This document shows positions 35,300-43,514 of a stretch of 64,000 bases of DNA, one piece after another; position 1 is the stretch's first letter, and the number at the start of each line of letters is the position of its first letter. The translations under genes and the position numbers were made by a program. Source of the stretch: Candidatus Termititenax sp. (lineage in GTDB: Bacteria > Margulisbacteria > Riflemargulisbacteria > GWF2-35-9 > DYQY01); contig DYQY01000004.1 of assembly GCA_020719045.1 (NCBI GenBank), forward strand, positions 62,001 to 126,000, in the 5' to 3' direction. Under the pieces are notes generated by a model. That model was not told where the DNA came from. It did not search any database and saw nothing but the letters and a program-made list of their open reading frames with translations.

Positions 35300-35430
35300 C
35301 TTGATAAAAAAGTAAACAAAAAATCAAGAGCCTCCAACTCGCTTCGTGACTTTTGGGTAATTTTTTGCGCACCCCTTAATGCGGGGAGCCAAATGCTTAA
35401 AAATTACTACAAAGGCATCTTGCTCAAGTG
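35300..35430. repeat. Island-bounding repeat, copy A
   Basis: About 130 bases matching copy B (39499-39675) in inverted orientation. Shared blocks are AAAAAATCAAGAG, GTGACTTTTGGGTAATTTT and AAAATTACTACAAAG followed by CATCTTG and TCAAG. The two inner blocks are also near-inverted repeats of each other, so each copy can fold. The outer part forms an ACTTTTTT / AAAAAAGT hairpin at 35292-35313. On the plus strand past 35400 a frame reads QRHLAQVESQLNVQDFSD to a stop near 35500, perhaps the tail of a decayed gene. Confidence 0.75.
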
Positions 35431-35522
35431 GAGTCTCAACTTAATGTTCAAGATTTTTCAGATGTTATTGTAAAGTTTAGCAAAAAGGATGGCAATAGAT
35501 AAAACGCTTTATGTTAAGGGGC

Positions 35523-35915
35523 TTACTCTTTAATAAAACCTATACGATTCTTATTATTTTCTAGTGGTGGTTCCATTAACTGCTTAATTGCTTCAAAAAC
35601 AACAGCTATTTCTTTATCATGCTGATTATATTTTTCTTCAAGTTCATTTAACTTCTTATATATTTTTATATTAGAGGAAACAACCTTTCTCATTTCAACA
35701 AAAGCACGCATTATCTGAATATTCACAGCTACTGCTTCCCTACTTCTCAATATTCCAGACAACATTGCTATGCCTTGTTCCGTAAAAACCCTTGGCACTT
35801 TTCTAGTTCCACCATAACTTGAAGTTCCAAAATGGAACATCAAATCTTTAAATTCTATGGATGTAAGACTAAACATGAAGTCCTCAGGGAACCTATATAT
35901 GTTCCTTGAAACATC
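35523..35915 (-). pseudogene. ORF6N (KilA-N-type) protein, 5' truncated
   Basis: From the ATG at 35876 a 117-residue product remains: TSSYGGTRKVPRVFTEQGIA and IQIMRAFVEMRK are typical of ORF6N proteins, followed by a coiled coil and FEAIKQLMEPP. Homology continues upstream of that ATG to 35915 (VSRNIYRFPEDFMF), then stops at a TGA. The normal first 40 or so residues are missing and replaced by the RloC-like frame. ORF6N proteins are DNA-binding-type products of phages and mobile elements. Probably a remnant, though the short form could be translated. Confidence 0.75.
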
Positions 35916-36904
35916 TCAAATCTATTTTTATCACTTATTAAGTGTTTCATAGCTTCAACTGAAAGTGTTTCTGAATAAATCTTAATAAGAACATCTATTT
36001 TGTCTTTAATTATTTCATCTATAATATGAACTAATTTAGTAATTTTATCGAAATCAATGTTGAAATTTAAGTTAATTTGTTTCTTCTCTAAATCCGAAAT
36101 TATATAGGATTTTAGTTCTGATATATCATGATTAAAAGCATCTAACTCTACATCAACTCCTAACGATGAAAATTTATTCTTGTGCTCAAGCAATACTTGC
36201 TCAACAAAAAATTCACGAAAAAAAGATAAAGACATATTAACAGATTCATTCAACTGTTTATATGTCTCGCTAAATAATATTTTATAAGAATCAATTAATT
36301 GCTCTGCTTCACCTACTATTTTTTGTCCACAAAAAACACAATTGGGATGATCTTCTTTTAATAAAGAAGTCCCTTTTTCTAAAAAAAACATTCCTTCATA
36401 ACTTTTTTTATTAAAATTACCTAATATATGTGTTTTTATTTTCCCTTGCTCCACCTCAATAGTCCGAGAAAGGTCATCATATCTAATTTTATTAATTATA
36501 TTTAATTTATCTTTTAAAGAATTCAATAGATCCTTAATAACTAGTTGATTGCCTATCGCTTGTAATTTTTTATCTATTTCAATAATTTGCTTATCAATAT
36601 CTCTTTTTTCAGTATACCCTCTGAATTCTTTAAAATTAATAACATCCTTATTAAATGCACTATTGTATTGATTTGTGATTTCAGTCCTTTTCTTTTTATT
36701 TTCATCAAGCGCTTCTTTTGCTTGACTATAACTCATCTCAAGTTCAATTCCTTTATCTCCAAGTATTATTGAAACTATCTTTTCTTGTTTGTTAGTGTCT
36801 AAAGACTCCTCACTATAAATATTCTCACTAATGTACTTATTATCAAAAATACAAACATCTTTTTTGTGATTCCATGAACCACTTTCAAAAACATAATTAA
36901 TCAA
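35855..36904 (-). pseudogene. RloC-like AAA_13 ATPase, middle fragment
   Basis: 349-codon frame continuing the Walker A fragment at 36919-37146 in another frame. It begins with the family's CIFDNKYISENIYSEESLD, then long coiled coils around a zinc-hook-like HPNCVFCGQKI (CX2C), then another helical arm. It stops at the ORF6N junction with an out-of-frame tail. The ABC signature, Walker B and any C-terminal nuclease are absent, so about 40 percent of a normal RloC-like protein is lost. RloC proteins are anticodon nucleases used against phage; this copy should be dead. Confidence 0.75.
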
Positions 36905-36918
36905 ATCATCCTTAATAA

Positions 36919-37146
36919 CTACTTTTTGTTCAGTTGTGAATTAAAAGTCTTTCTACCAATAATGAAATCACTATTCCCTGTACTTAATGACCTAAATATT
37001 GATACTAACGTACTTTTGCCATGTGTATTTTTCCCAAAAATAAAAGTATATTTTTTAAAAGATAACTCACTTAAACCAGAAGAAAAACTAACAAATCTGC
37101 CAACATTTTTGATATTTAATATTTTTTCTATCAACTTCGACTCCAA
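36919..37146 (-). pseudogene. RloC-like AAA_13 ATPase, N-terminal fragment (frameshifted)
   Basis: 75 codons with Walker A FGKNTHGKSTLVS and IIGRKTFNS. The frame then runs into a stop, while homology (TEQKVVIKDDLINYVFES) resumes one frame over at about 36935. A one-base deletion or two-base insertion near 36938-36945 explains both. Starts at TTG 37146 just after the restriction gene. Either a true pseudogene or, less likely, an assembly error. Confidence 0.75.
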
Positions 37147-37179
37147 AGATTATCAACTCTTAATTACAAAATGTAATTG

Positions 37180-37878
37180 CTACTCAAATTGAGACCAATA
37201 CGATTCCTCAATAAAAATCATATTTTTATTAGATTTAACTACCCAAGAAACAAAATCCCGAAAATCATCCTCGTTTAATCCAACTATCTTAGTAATTCCT
37301 TCAAGTTCCATCCATTTATGCTGTCCATTATTAGCATTTAATCTATACCATTTAATTATTTCAGTATTATTTCTAATAGCAGAACTTGAACTATTCTCAG
37401 TGTTGCTTCTATTCTTTACTTGAAGCAACTGTCCTCGCTCATTACAGAAATCTACCGCCCTAATTGATGCTCCCCAGCAACAATACCAACCATATGGTCT
37501 CAATTTAATACTCAAATACTCCTCTAATAACTGTCCCAAAATATTTTCAGCTGACATCGAAAGCCTATGAGCATATTTAATTATTTCTAAATCCATATTT
37601 GTTACCTTAGGCAATCTTTCAACTAAAATAAAATCAATTAAAGAATCTGGGATTGTACCTATTGGATTACTTCTTCTCAGTGATGGTCTGTTTAAATAAC
37701 CTTTAAAATATTTTTTAAGCCACTTCTTAATTTCTTTCTCATCAGGCATCTTATTGCAGTCTTGCTTTATCCAAGTTGTAAAAACAACCTCAGCTTCATG
37801 ACACCACTCATATCCAGCTTCTCCAATTTCTTCCAAATACGTTCTTGCTAATTTGATATAATGTTGATGTGTGAGCAT
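37180..37878 (-). CDS. SinI-like type II restriction endonuclease
   Basis: 232 residues, the length of R.SinI. Family-type core: ENILGQLLEEYLSIKLRPYG, then AVDFCNERGQLLQVKNRSN and TENSSSSAIRNNTEIIKWYR. The Asp in AVDF with QVK forms a PD-(D/E)xK-like centre. By family it should cut GGWCC. It lies 40 bases downstream of the cognate methyltransferase in the same direction, so methylation capacity is made first. Identified from memory of the family motif, not by search. Confidence 0.82.
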   Translation of the reverse strand: MLTHQHYIKLARTYLEEIGEAGYEWCHEAEVVFTTWIKQDCNKMPDEKEIKKWLKKYFKGYLNRPSLRRSNPIGTIPDSLIDFILVERLPKVTNMDLEIIKYAHRLSMSAENILGQLLEEYLSIKLRPYGWYCCWGASIRAVDFCNERGQLLQVKNRSNTENSSSSAIRNNTEIIKWYRLNANNGQHKWMELEGITKIVGLNEDDFRDFVSWVVKSNKNMIFIEESYWSQFE

Positions 37879-37918
37879 ACTCTAAATATTACATCATCTA
37901 TAACAAAAAGTGAAATTG

Positions 37919-39274
37919 CTATATAAAATCTAAATGACTAGTATTCTTATATCTAGAATAATTAAATTCAGGATATTCTTTTATACCTTCACCATTTAAT
38001 AACTTCACCACATGTTTTCCAATAGCATAACCAAGGCTTACTGGAACGGCATTTCCAATCTGTTTATATTTATCTATCAAAGTGCCACAAACTATCCAAT
38101 CATCCGGAAATTCTTGAACTCTCTTATATTCCTGCACACTAAGTGGTCTATCCTCTTTTGGATGAGCTAAATCTGTAGCAGGCATAGCTGGATGAGTAAC
38201 AAGAGTAGGAGAAGGCTCATCCCAGTCTAACCTTCTTAAAAACCCAGTCTTTCCTCCACCTGCATAATAAGATGCTCCTAATGCTTTCTTCTGTTTTTCT
38301 ACTGGTAAATTCTTCCAATTTTCTCCTGACTTAAGCAATCTATAATAAACTAATCTCTTCTCAGGAAATGCAATATATTCATGATTAGCTGTTTTTAAAT
38401 CCTTTACTACACTTTTAAATGTATTCCATTTTAGCAATCCAAATTCGCCTTTTTCAGAATGAGTTGGCTCAAGAAATGGAACTATTTTGCCATCTCTTGA
38501 ACAAATCATAACAACTCTTTCCCTTTTTTGAGGAGAACCGAAATTAGCTGAATTATATAAATTAAAAGAAACCCCATATCCTGCTTCTTTTAATAAAGAC
38601 AAAATGTATCTTAATGCTCCACCTTTTTGTTCATCAAGTGATAAAGGAGAAAAGGCAGTACCTCTTTCAGAATGGGGTCTGTGCAACATTGGAGCAGACA
38701 ACAGCCCCCTTACGTTTTCAATAACTGCAAATTTAGGATTTAGACCAATTATCCTTTCAATAAAAGTAAGAAAAACATTACCACGTTCGTCATTAAAACC
38801 ATGCCGATTCCCAGCTGTACTAAATGCCTGACAAGGTGGGCCTCCTAAAATTACATCAATTTCTTGATTATCAGTTAATCCTGCATATTCTCGAATATCA
38901 CCTACAGAATACTCACTAATATTACCAATTAATCCAATGTCTGGATTATTCGCAAGGATTGTTTGTCTGCAACGTTTATCTATTTCTGATGCTAAACGAA
39001 CAGAAATGCCTGCTTTCTCTATACCAATATCAAGCCCCATTGCTCCTGAAAAAAAACTCAATGCTACTATCTCAGACTTCTTGTTATCAGTGAACTTTCT
39101 GTCAGATACTAAGCTATTTTTAAATTCATTTTTAGGTAAAGTATTTTGAAATGCAACCCAAGTACTCCCAACTTTCTTGCCAGGAAGAGATCCTTCTCTT
39201 AATAACGTTCTAATATGTTGTTCTGATTTATCATTTTTCTTTGATATTTCTTCAACCGAATATAAATTCATCAT
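37919..39274 (-). CDS. DNA (cytosine-5)-methyltransferase with N-terminal HTH
   Basis: 451 residues. Motif I ALSFFSGAMGLDIGIEKAG, motif IV GGPPCQAFSTAGNRHGF with the catalytic Cys, motif VI ENVRG, motif VIII QKRERVV and motif X QIGNAVPVSLGYAI are intact. The first 45 residues (YSVEEISKKNDKSEQHIRTL, then LREGSLPGKKVG) look like an excisionase/MerR-type helix-turn-helix. This could let the enzyme repress its own promoter, as known for some m5C methyltransferases. Modifies the site cut by the neighbouring SinI-like enzyme. Confidence 0.92.
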   Translation of the reverse strand: MMNLYSVEEISKKNDKSEQHIRTLLREGSLPGKKVGSTWVAFQNTLPKNEFKNSLVSDRKFTDNKKSEIVALSFFSGAMGLDIGIEKAGISVRLASEIDKRCRQTILANNPDIGLIGNISEYSVGDIREYAGLTDNQEIDVILGGPPCQAFSTAGNRHGFNDERGNVFLTFIERIIGLNPKFAVIENVRGLLSAPMLHRPHSERGTAFSPLSLDEQKGGALRYILSLLKEAGYGVSFNLYNSANFGSPQKRERVVMICSRDGKIVPFLEPTHSEKGEFGLLKWNTFKSVVKDLKTANHEYIAFPEKRLVYYRLLKSGENWKNLPVEKQKKALGASYYAGGGKTGFLRRLDWDEPSPTLVTHPAMPATDLAHPKEDRPLSVQEYKRVQEFPDDWIVCGTLIDKYKQIGNAVPVSLGYAIGKHVVKLLNGEGIKEYPEFNYSRYKNTSHLDFI

Positions 39275-39284
39275 AGGTACCTTT
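39273..39284. promoter_or_regulatory. Putative operator copy 1 of the methyltransferase
   Basis: ATAGGTACCTTT, overlapping the ribosome site and start of the methyltransferase. It differs by one base from the copy at 39312-39323, 39 bases away. The core GGTACC is a palindrome. Candidate binding site for the enzyme's HTH domain. Confidence 0.4.
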
Positions 39285-39303
39285 ATTTTATTTCTTATAC
39301 GAA

Positions 39304-39332
39304 AGTATATAATAGGTTCCTTTAGATTTCAA
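39304..39332 (-). promoter_or_regulatory. Promoter of the restriction-modification operon
   Basis: Minus strand: -35 TTGAAA (39327-39332) and -10 TATACT (39304-39309), 17-base spacing. Leader of about 25 bases with AAAGG before the ATG. Confidence 0.75.
39312..39323. promoter_or_regulatory. Putative operator copy 2 of the methyltransferase
   Basis: ATAGGTTCCTTT, lying between the -35 and -10 boxes of the methyltransferase promoter. A protein bound here would block RNA polymerase. Pairs with copy 1 at 39273-39284. Confidence 0.4.
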
Positions 39333-39461
39333 GAAAACATTTTGGGGGTAATTATGTTATGAATATACTATCTAGCATAATAAATATAATCATCTTTCAC
39401 AAGAACATTTTCTATTCCGCTACATTAAAAGTGACCGAACAACTGTTTGAAAGGATATAAA

Positions 39462-39480
39462 ATTGCAGAAATTCTGCAAT
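39462..39480. terminator. Palindrome, possible recG terminator
   Basis: ATTGCAGAA, a central A, then TTCTGCAAT: a perfect 9-base inverted repeat. On the minus strand it is followed by TTTTAT, on the plus strand by CATTTTT. It may end transcripts leaving recG before the island. The remaining part of the 416-base space 39275-39690 has promoter and operators, this palindrome, repeat copy B, and near 39364-39415 a short minus-strand frame tail (SGIENVLVKDDYIYYAR) that may be a gene remnant. Confidence 0.45.
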
Positions 39481-39498
39481 CATTTTTCCGAGTACGGA

Positions 39499-39675
39499 AC
39501 TTGAACAAGATGACTTTGTAGTAATTTTAGGAGCATGCCCACATACGCTTGAATAATATTTTTCCATTCAACCAATGGGTGCGATTAAAATTACCCAAAA
39601 GTCACGCAGTGAATTGTAGCACTCTTGATTTTTTTGCTTCGTTTGGACTTGTACTGAGCATGTCGAAGTATCAAG
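39499..39675. repeat. Island-bounding repeat, copy B
   Basis: Inverted relative to copy A at 35300-35430, with the shared blocks listed there. Its outer part contains CTTCGACATGCTCAGTACAA on the minus strand, a sequence type I recall as an intergenic repeat in other bacteria. Inner blocks TGACTTTGTAGTAATTTT and AAAATTACCCAAAAGTCA pair at 15 of 18 positions across a loop of about 60 bases, MITE-like. No transposase lies between the copies. Confidence 0.75.
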
Positions 39676-39690
39676 GCAAAAATGAAGAGA

Positions 39691-41730
39691 TTAGTTCATG
39701 CCTTCGCTACCTATAAACAAACTTGGTCGTTTATACATTTCATCAAACACTGTTTGATACTCATTACTATCTTGTTTCTCAACAACTTCTTCAGCAATCT
39801 TTCTTGCCTCATGAATCATCTTTTCATCTTTAATGAGGTTAGCAACCAGCATGGTAGGTAACCCGCTTTGTTTCGCTCCAAAATAATCCCCTGGTCCTCT
39901 TAATTCCAAGTCTACCTCTGCTAATTCAAACCCATTAGTTGTAGCAACTAGTGCACCAATTCTCTTCTGAGATACCTCTGTTTTTGAAGTACTAATTAAA
40001 TAACAAAAAGATGCTTTATTACTTCTACCAATACGTCCTCTAAGCTGATGTAATTGTGATAGCCCAAACCTTTCCGCATGCTCAATCACCATGATAGTAG
40101 CATCAGGCACGTCCACCCCAACCTCAATAACCGTTGTTGCAACAAGGATATCTATCTTCTTATCCCTAAAGTCCTTCATTACCTTATCTTTTTCTTCTTG
40201 TTTCATCTTCCCATGAAGAAGCCCTACATTTCTGTTTGGAAAATAATTAGCTTTAATAAACTCAGAGCCTTCTGTTGCTGCTTTTAAGTCAATCTTTTCG
40301 CTCTCCTCTACTAATGGAAAAACCCAATATGCTTGATTACCCTTAGATAGCTCTTCTTCAATTTTAATTAAAAGTGGCTTACTGATTTTCCTTAACCAAT
40401 CAGTTTGTATCGGCGTTCTTCCAGGTGGCATCTCATCCAAAATTGACTTATCTAAATCTCCATACAAGGTAAGCGTTAAAGTACGGGGAATCGGCGTTGC
40501 TGTAATGACCAACAAGTCAGCTTCTCCCCTTTTGGACTTTTGGCGAAGCGCTGACCTTTGCAGTACTCCAAACCTGTGTTGCTCATCAATAATTGCTAGG
40601 CCTAGGTTAGCAAACTCAACTTTATCCTGAATCAAAGCATGCGTACCAACGACTACTTGCGCTGAACCATTGGCAACTAGATATTGTCTTCTATCCTTGC
40701 TCTTTGCAGTAATACTACCAACCAGAAGTTCTACCCTTACACCTAATGGTTGCAAATAGCGAATCATCTTTTGGTAGTGCTGATAAGCAAGAATCTCGGT
40801 TGGAGCCATGATTGCAACTTGATAGTCATTCTCAACTGCTAAGAGAATTGAAGACATAGCAACTTCTGTTTTACCAGAACCAACATCACCCTGCACCATC
40901 CGATTCATCGGTCTTAAGGAATTCATATCCTTCCTAACTTCTGCCATAACACGCTCTTGTGCTCCAGTTAATCTATATGGAAGCGAATCGAAATATTGCT
41001 TACTTAGAGTATTCTTGAGCTCAAAAAATATTCCCTCTTCTTTGTCTCTGTCTTTTTTGCGATTCAACATTAGAGCTAACTGTAAATAAAAAATATCTTC
41101 AAAAATTAGTCGACGCTTAGCTGATAAGTAATTATCTCTATCCTTTGGGTAATGATAGTACCAAATCGCATGGCTTAATGTCATTAAGGAGTACTTCTCC
41201 CGTAATTCAAGAGGAAGTGGGTCTAGTAAAGTTTTCAGCTCTTGCTTTAGACACTTTTCTACAATCATTCTAACTTGTTTTTGATATACGCCTTTGGTTA
41301 AAGAGTAAATGGGGATAATCTTGTCTACATTATCTTCGGTAACCAACTCATGGTCACTTACCTTCATAGTTTTCCGTCTTGAAATAGGATCTATTTCTAT
41401 TTTCCCAGAAATAAGAACCTTCATACCAGACTTAAAGGCTTTTAGTAAAAAAGGCTGGTTAAACCAAGTTGCCTGCATCTCTCCTGTACTATCATCCATA
41501 AGAACATTCAGGATATGATACTTACCTTTTTTGTATTCAGTAACTCTGGAAATCCTACCAATGGCAAAAGTATCTTCACCTGGCACAAGATGATAAATCT
41601 TCTTTATGTTCCTTCTGTCTTGATACGATACTGGGAAAAAAGATAAAACATCTTTTGCTGTGAATAGACCTAACTTTTCTATTTTTTTTGCTAAAGAAGG
41701 ACCGACACCTTTAACATACTGAATATCCAT
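39691..41730 (-). CDS. recG: ATP-dependent DNA helicase RecG
   Basis: Remodels stalled forks and branched DNA. 679 residues: N-terminal wedge/OB domain (about 1-230), Walker A VQGDVGSGKTEVAM, DEQHRFGVLQR box, ITATPIPRTLTLTLYGD, and helicase C motifs VVEKQ-adjacent ATTVIEVGVDVPDATIM and QLHQLRGRIGR. It follows the unknown gene at 41739 by eight bases. Confidence 0.96.
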   Translation of the reverse strand: MDIQYVKGVGPSLAKKIEKLGLFTAKDVLSFFPVSYQDRRNIKKIYHLVPGEDTFAIGRISRVTEYKKGKYHILNVLMDDSTGEMQATWFNQPFLLKAFKSGMKVLISGKIEIDPISRRKTMKVSDHELVTEDNVDKIIPIYSLTKGVYQKQVRMIVEKCLKQELKTLLDPLPLELREKYSLMTLSHAIWYYHYPKDRDNYLSAKRRLIFEDIFYLQLALMLNRKKDRDKEEGIFFELKNTLSKQYFDSLPYRLTGAQERVMAEVRKDMNSLRPMNRMVQGDVGSGKTEVAMSSILLAVENDYQVAIMAPTEILAYQHYQKMIRYLQPLGVRVELLVGSITAKSKDRRQYLVANGSAQVVVGTHALIQDKVEFANLGLAIIDEQHRFGVLQRSALRQKSKRGEADLLVITATPIPRTLTLTLYGDLDKSILDEMPPGRTPIQTDWLRKISKPLLIKIEEELSKGNQAYWVFPLVEESEKIDLKAATEGSEFIKANYFPNRNVGLLHGKMKQEEKDKVMKDFRDKKIDILVATTVIEVGVDVPDATIMVIEHAERFGLSQLHQLRGRIGRSNKASFCYLISTSKTEVSQKRIGALVATTNGFELAEVDLELRGPGDYFGAKQSGLPTMLVANLIKDEKMIHEARKIAEEVVEKQDSNEYQTVFDEMYKRPSLFIGSEGMN

Positions 41731-41738
41731 TCAAGCGT

Positions 41739-42299
41739 CTAGGATTCTTCTACTTGCTCTAACCCTAACACATCACTCAAAATATGAGTAAGTTCTTCAG
41801 AAAGCACCTTTGGGACTTTAATTGTAAGAAACTCTTCAGCTTCAGCAGCTTTATCTTTGGCAATCCAATCAGTATTCTTAAGTATGTACTTAAGAGCACT
41901 TCTATTAACTTTCCTACTTACTCGCTTTGCTTCATCTTCGATAGTTTTTTTCATATTCTTAACTATCTCGTTTTCCTGAGACTTATCTCGGATTCCTTGA
42001 AGAGCTTTCTCTTCTACTTTCTTATCAATCTCTACTTTTTTATCTTCTTTATTCTTTGTATCTGCTACTTGCTGGGACACTACTTGTCCAGCTTGTGCTA
42101 TTTGACCAGGCTGTGGTGCTTGGTTAGCTACAGGTTGCTGTTGTGGGATTGGTGCTTGCTGTACATTAGGCATTTGTTGATTAGGCATCATAGGCTGAGT
42201 CTGGTCTACTGGTCTATTTTGAACTGAACTTGGCTGAATAACTCCTGGTTTTGGAGCCATACTTGGCATTTGTGGGGCACCTGAAATGGGATTTACCAA
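41739..42299 (-). CDS. Unknown Pro/Gln-rich protein, 186 residues
   Basis: N-terminal 75 residues are low complexity (Pro, Gln, Met: PMMPNQQMPNVQQAPIPQQQ); then a lysine/glutamate-rich helix and a compact C-terminal part (LKYILKNTDWIAKDKAAEAE). No signal peptide. TTG start with AGGTGAT upstream. It precedes recG in the same direction; a role is not evident. Confidence 0.65.
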   Translation of the reverse strand: MVNPISGAPQMPSMAPKPGVIQPSSVQNRPVDQTQPMMPNQQMPNVQQAPIPQQQPVANQAPQPGQIAQAGQVVSQQVADTKNKEDKKVEIDKKVEEKALQGIRDKSQENEIVKNMKKTIEDEAKRVSRKVNRSALKYILKNTDWIAKDKAAEAEEFLTIKVPKVLSEELTHILSDVLGLEQVEES

Positions 42300-42363
42300 T
42301 TACATCACCTATACTTTCCTAATTAATACTTTTAAATATTATACATTAATTACTTAAATAATA

Positions 42364-42395
42364 AAGAAAGGGGAACAAAACAGTCCCCCTTTCTT
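42364..42395 (-). terminator. Terminator downstream of the envelope gene
   Basis: Perfect 10-base stem AAGAAAGGGG / CCCCTTTCTT with a 12-base loop, 28 bases past the stop of the gene at 42423. The T-rich run after it on the minus strand is interrupted. A period-8 repeat (TCAAACAC, TCAAACTC, TTAAACTA) follows at 42402-42425. Confidence 0.65.
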
Positions 42396-42422
42396 GAAAT
42401 CTCAAACACTCAAACTCTTAAA

Positions 42423-42995
42423 CTATATACCTACTGCTAATCCAGCTCTGAAGTAAAGACCATTACGATTAACATTGCTCATATCAAAAGAACCGCCAAT
42501 AACTTGTTTGTTAACTTCTGTTTGACCATCAACCAACTTAAAAAGCATTCCAGCTTGACCAAAATATGAAACAAGTGGGATTAACTCTTTCTGATAATGG
42601 ATAAATGCCCCACCATAGATACTTCCAGGTAGTGCTACTGTCTGCGTACCATTGTCACCTGTAAGTAAATCTACAAGCAATGTTCCACCAACATTACAAT
42701 CCATGATTGAAAAAGGAAGTTTTGCTTGCATCTCAAACGCTGTTGCTTTCATTTTAGCTGTACCTGAAAATGAAACACCACCAATAGTACCTGTACCTGT
42801 AACATCAGCATCACCAAGCATATGCAAATAAAATGTAGTGTCTACCAAAGGAATTAATGGGAAATTTAAACCAAGACCTAACCCACCCTGTTTTGCAAAC
42901 GCAGAATACGTTCCCTCTACTCTTAATAAAGAAAAGGACATCGATGTCATTAACAAAACCGCAACCATTAACCCAACTACTCTAAACTTTTTCAT
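42423..42995 (-). CDS. Putative outer-membrane protein, 190 residues
   Basis: From ATG 42995 (AAGGAGG five bases upstream) the product starts MKKFRVVGLMVAVLLMTS, a signal peptide ending near SMSFS. The rest alternates hydrophobic and polar residues, glycine-rich (FAKQGGLGLGLNFPL), and ends YFRAGLAVGI without a terminal Phe. This fits a small 8-10 strand barrel. No close family recognised. Confidence 0.68.
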   Translation of the reverse strand: MKKFRVVGLMVAVLLMTSMSFSLLRVEGTYSAFAKQGGLGLGLNFPLIPLVDTTFYLHMLGDADVTGTGTIGGVSFSGTAKMKATAFEMQAKLPFSIMDCNVGGTLLVDLLTGDNGTQTVALPGSIYGGAFIHYQKELIPLVSYFGQAGMLFKLVDGQTEVNKQVIGGSFDMSNVNRNGLYFRAGLAVGI

Positions 42996-43121
42996 CTTTA
43001 CCTCCTTATTTTTTGGTTTCACCCAATTAACTCTATTATACCAATAAATAAGAAATGATTAATAGTAAATAGCTTAAATCTCATTTGTTGCAATATTCAT
43101 GGCTCTCTGCTATCATACAAT

Positions 43122-43150
43122 TTGCTTTTAAAATAACTAATTAATATATT
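43122..43150 (+). promoter_or_regulatory. Promoter of rpsT
   Basis: TTGCTT (43122-43127) and TATATT (43145-43150), 17 bases apart, about 19 bases before the ATG. The short leader carries AGGAGAGG. Confidence 0.7.
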
Positions 43151-43169
43151 TAATACAGGAGAGGTACAC

Positions 43170-43433
43170 ATGGCTAACAGTAAATCAGCAATTAAAAGAA
43201 TAGAAGTAGCGCAAAGAAACAAAGAGAGAAATGCTTCACAAGAATCTAGAATGAAATCAAGCATTAATAAAGCAATTACTGCTATTACTGCAAAAGACGA
43301 AAAAAGCGCTGAGATTCTAAAGAATACTATTAAGGTTGTAGATACCGTTGCAACCAAAGGCATTATTCATAAGAATAAAGCTAACAGAATCAAATCAAGA
43401 TTAACAAAAAAGCTAAACAAAACAGCTGAATAG
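43170..43433 (+). CDS. rpsT: 30S ribosomal protein S20
   Basis: 87-residue 16S rRNA-binding protein. MANSKSAIKRIEVAQRNKER, then RMKSSINKAI and the basic HKNKANRIKSRLTKKLNK tail match the family. Monocistronic, with its own promoter and terminator, on the strand opposite its neighbours. Confidence 0.95.
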   Translation: MANSKSAIKRIEVAQRNKERNASQESRMKSSINKAITAITAKDEKSAEILKNTIKVVDTVATKGIIHKNKANRIKSRLTKKLNKTAE

Positions 43434-43451
43434 CTCACTCCGTTAGCAGAC

Positions 43452-43479
43452 GAATAGTGAATGGTGAAAAGTGAATAGA
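43452..43479. repeat. Heptanucleotide repeat array (four units)
   Basis: Units GAATAGT, GAATGGT, GAAAAGT, GAATAGA; the reverse complement matches the ACTTTTC-type arrays at 20991 and 25030. Sits between the rpsT stop and its terminator. Confidence 0.7.
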
Positions 43480-43487
43480 AAAAAATT

Positions 43488-43514
43488 AAAAGGCCTCTAA
43501 TGAAGTCTTTTTTA
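43488..43514 (+). terminator. Terminator of rpsT
   Basis: AAAAGGCCTC pairs with GAAGTCTTTT (one wobble, one mismatch) around a TAAT loop and ends in TTTTTT. The last bases overlap the stop of the convergent WYL gene. Confidence 0.6.

Noticed and set aside
35523-39274. Island considered as a prophage because of ORF6N
   Set aside because: No integrase, structural or lysis gene; ORF6N also travels on other elements and here is truncated.
43097-43363. Hydrophobic 88-residue frame antisense to rpsT
   Set aside because: It is the complement of a clear S20 gene with its own promoter and ribosome site.
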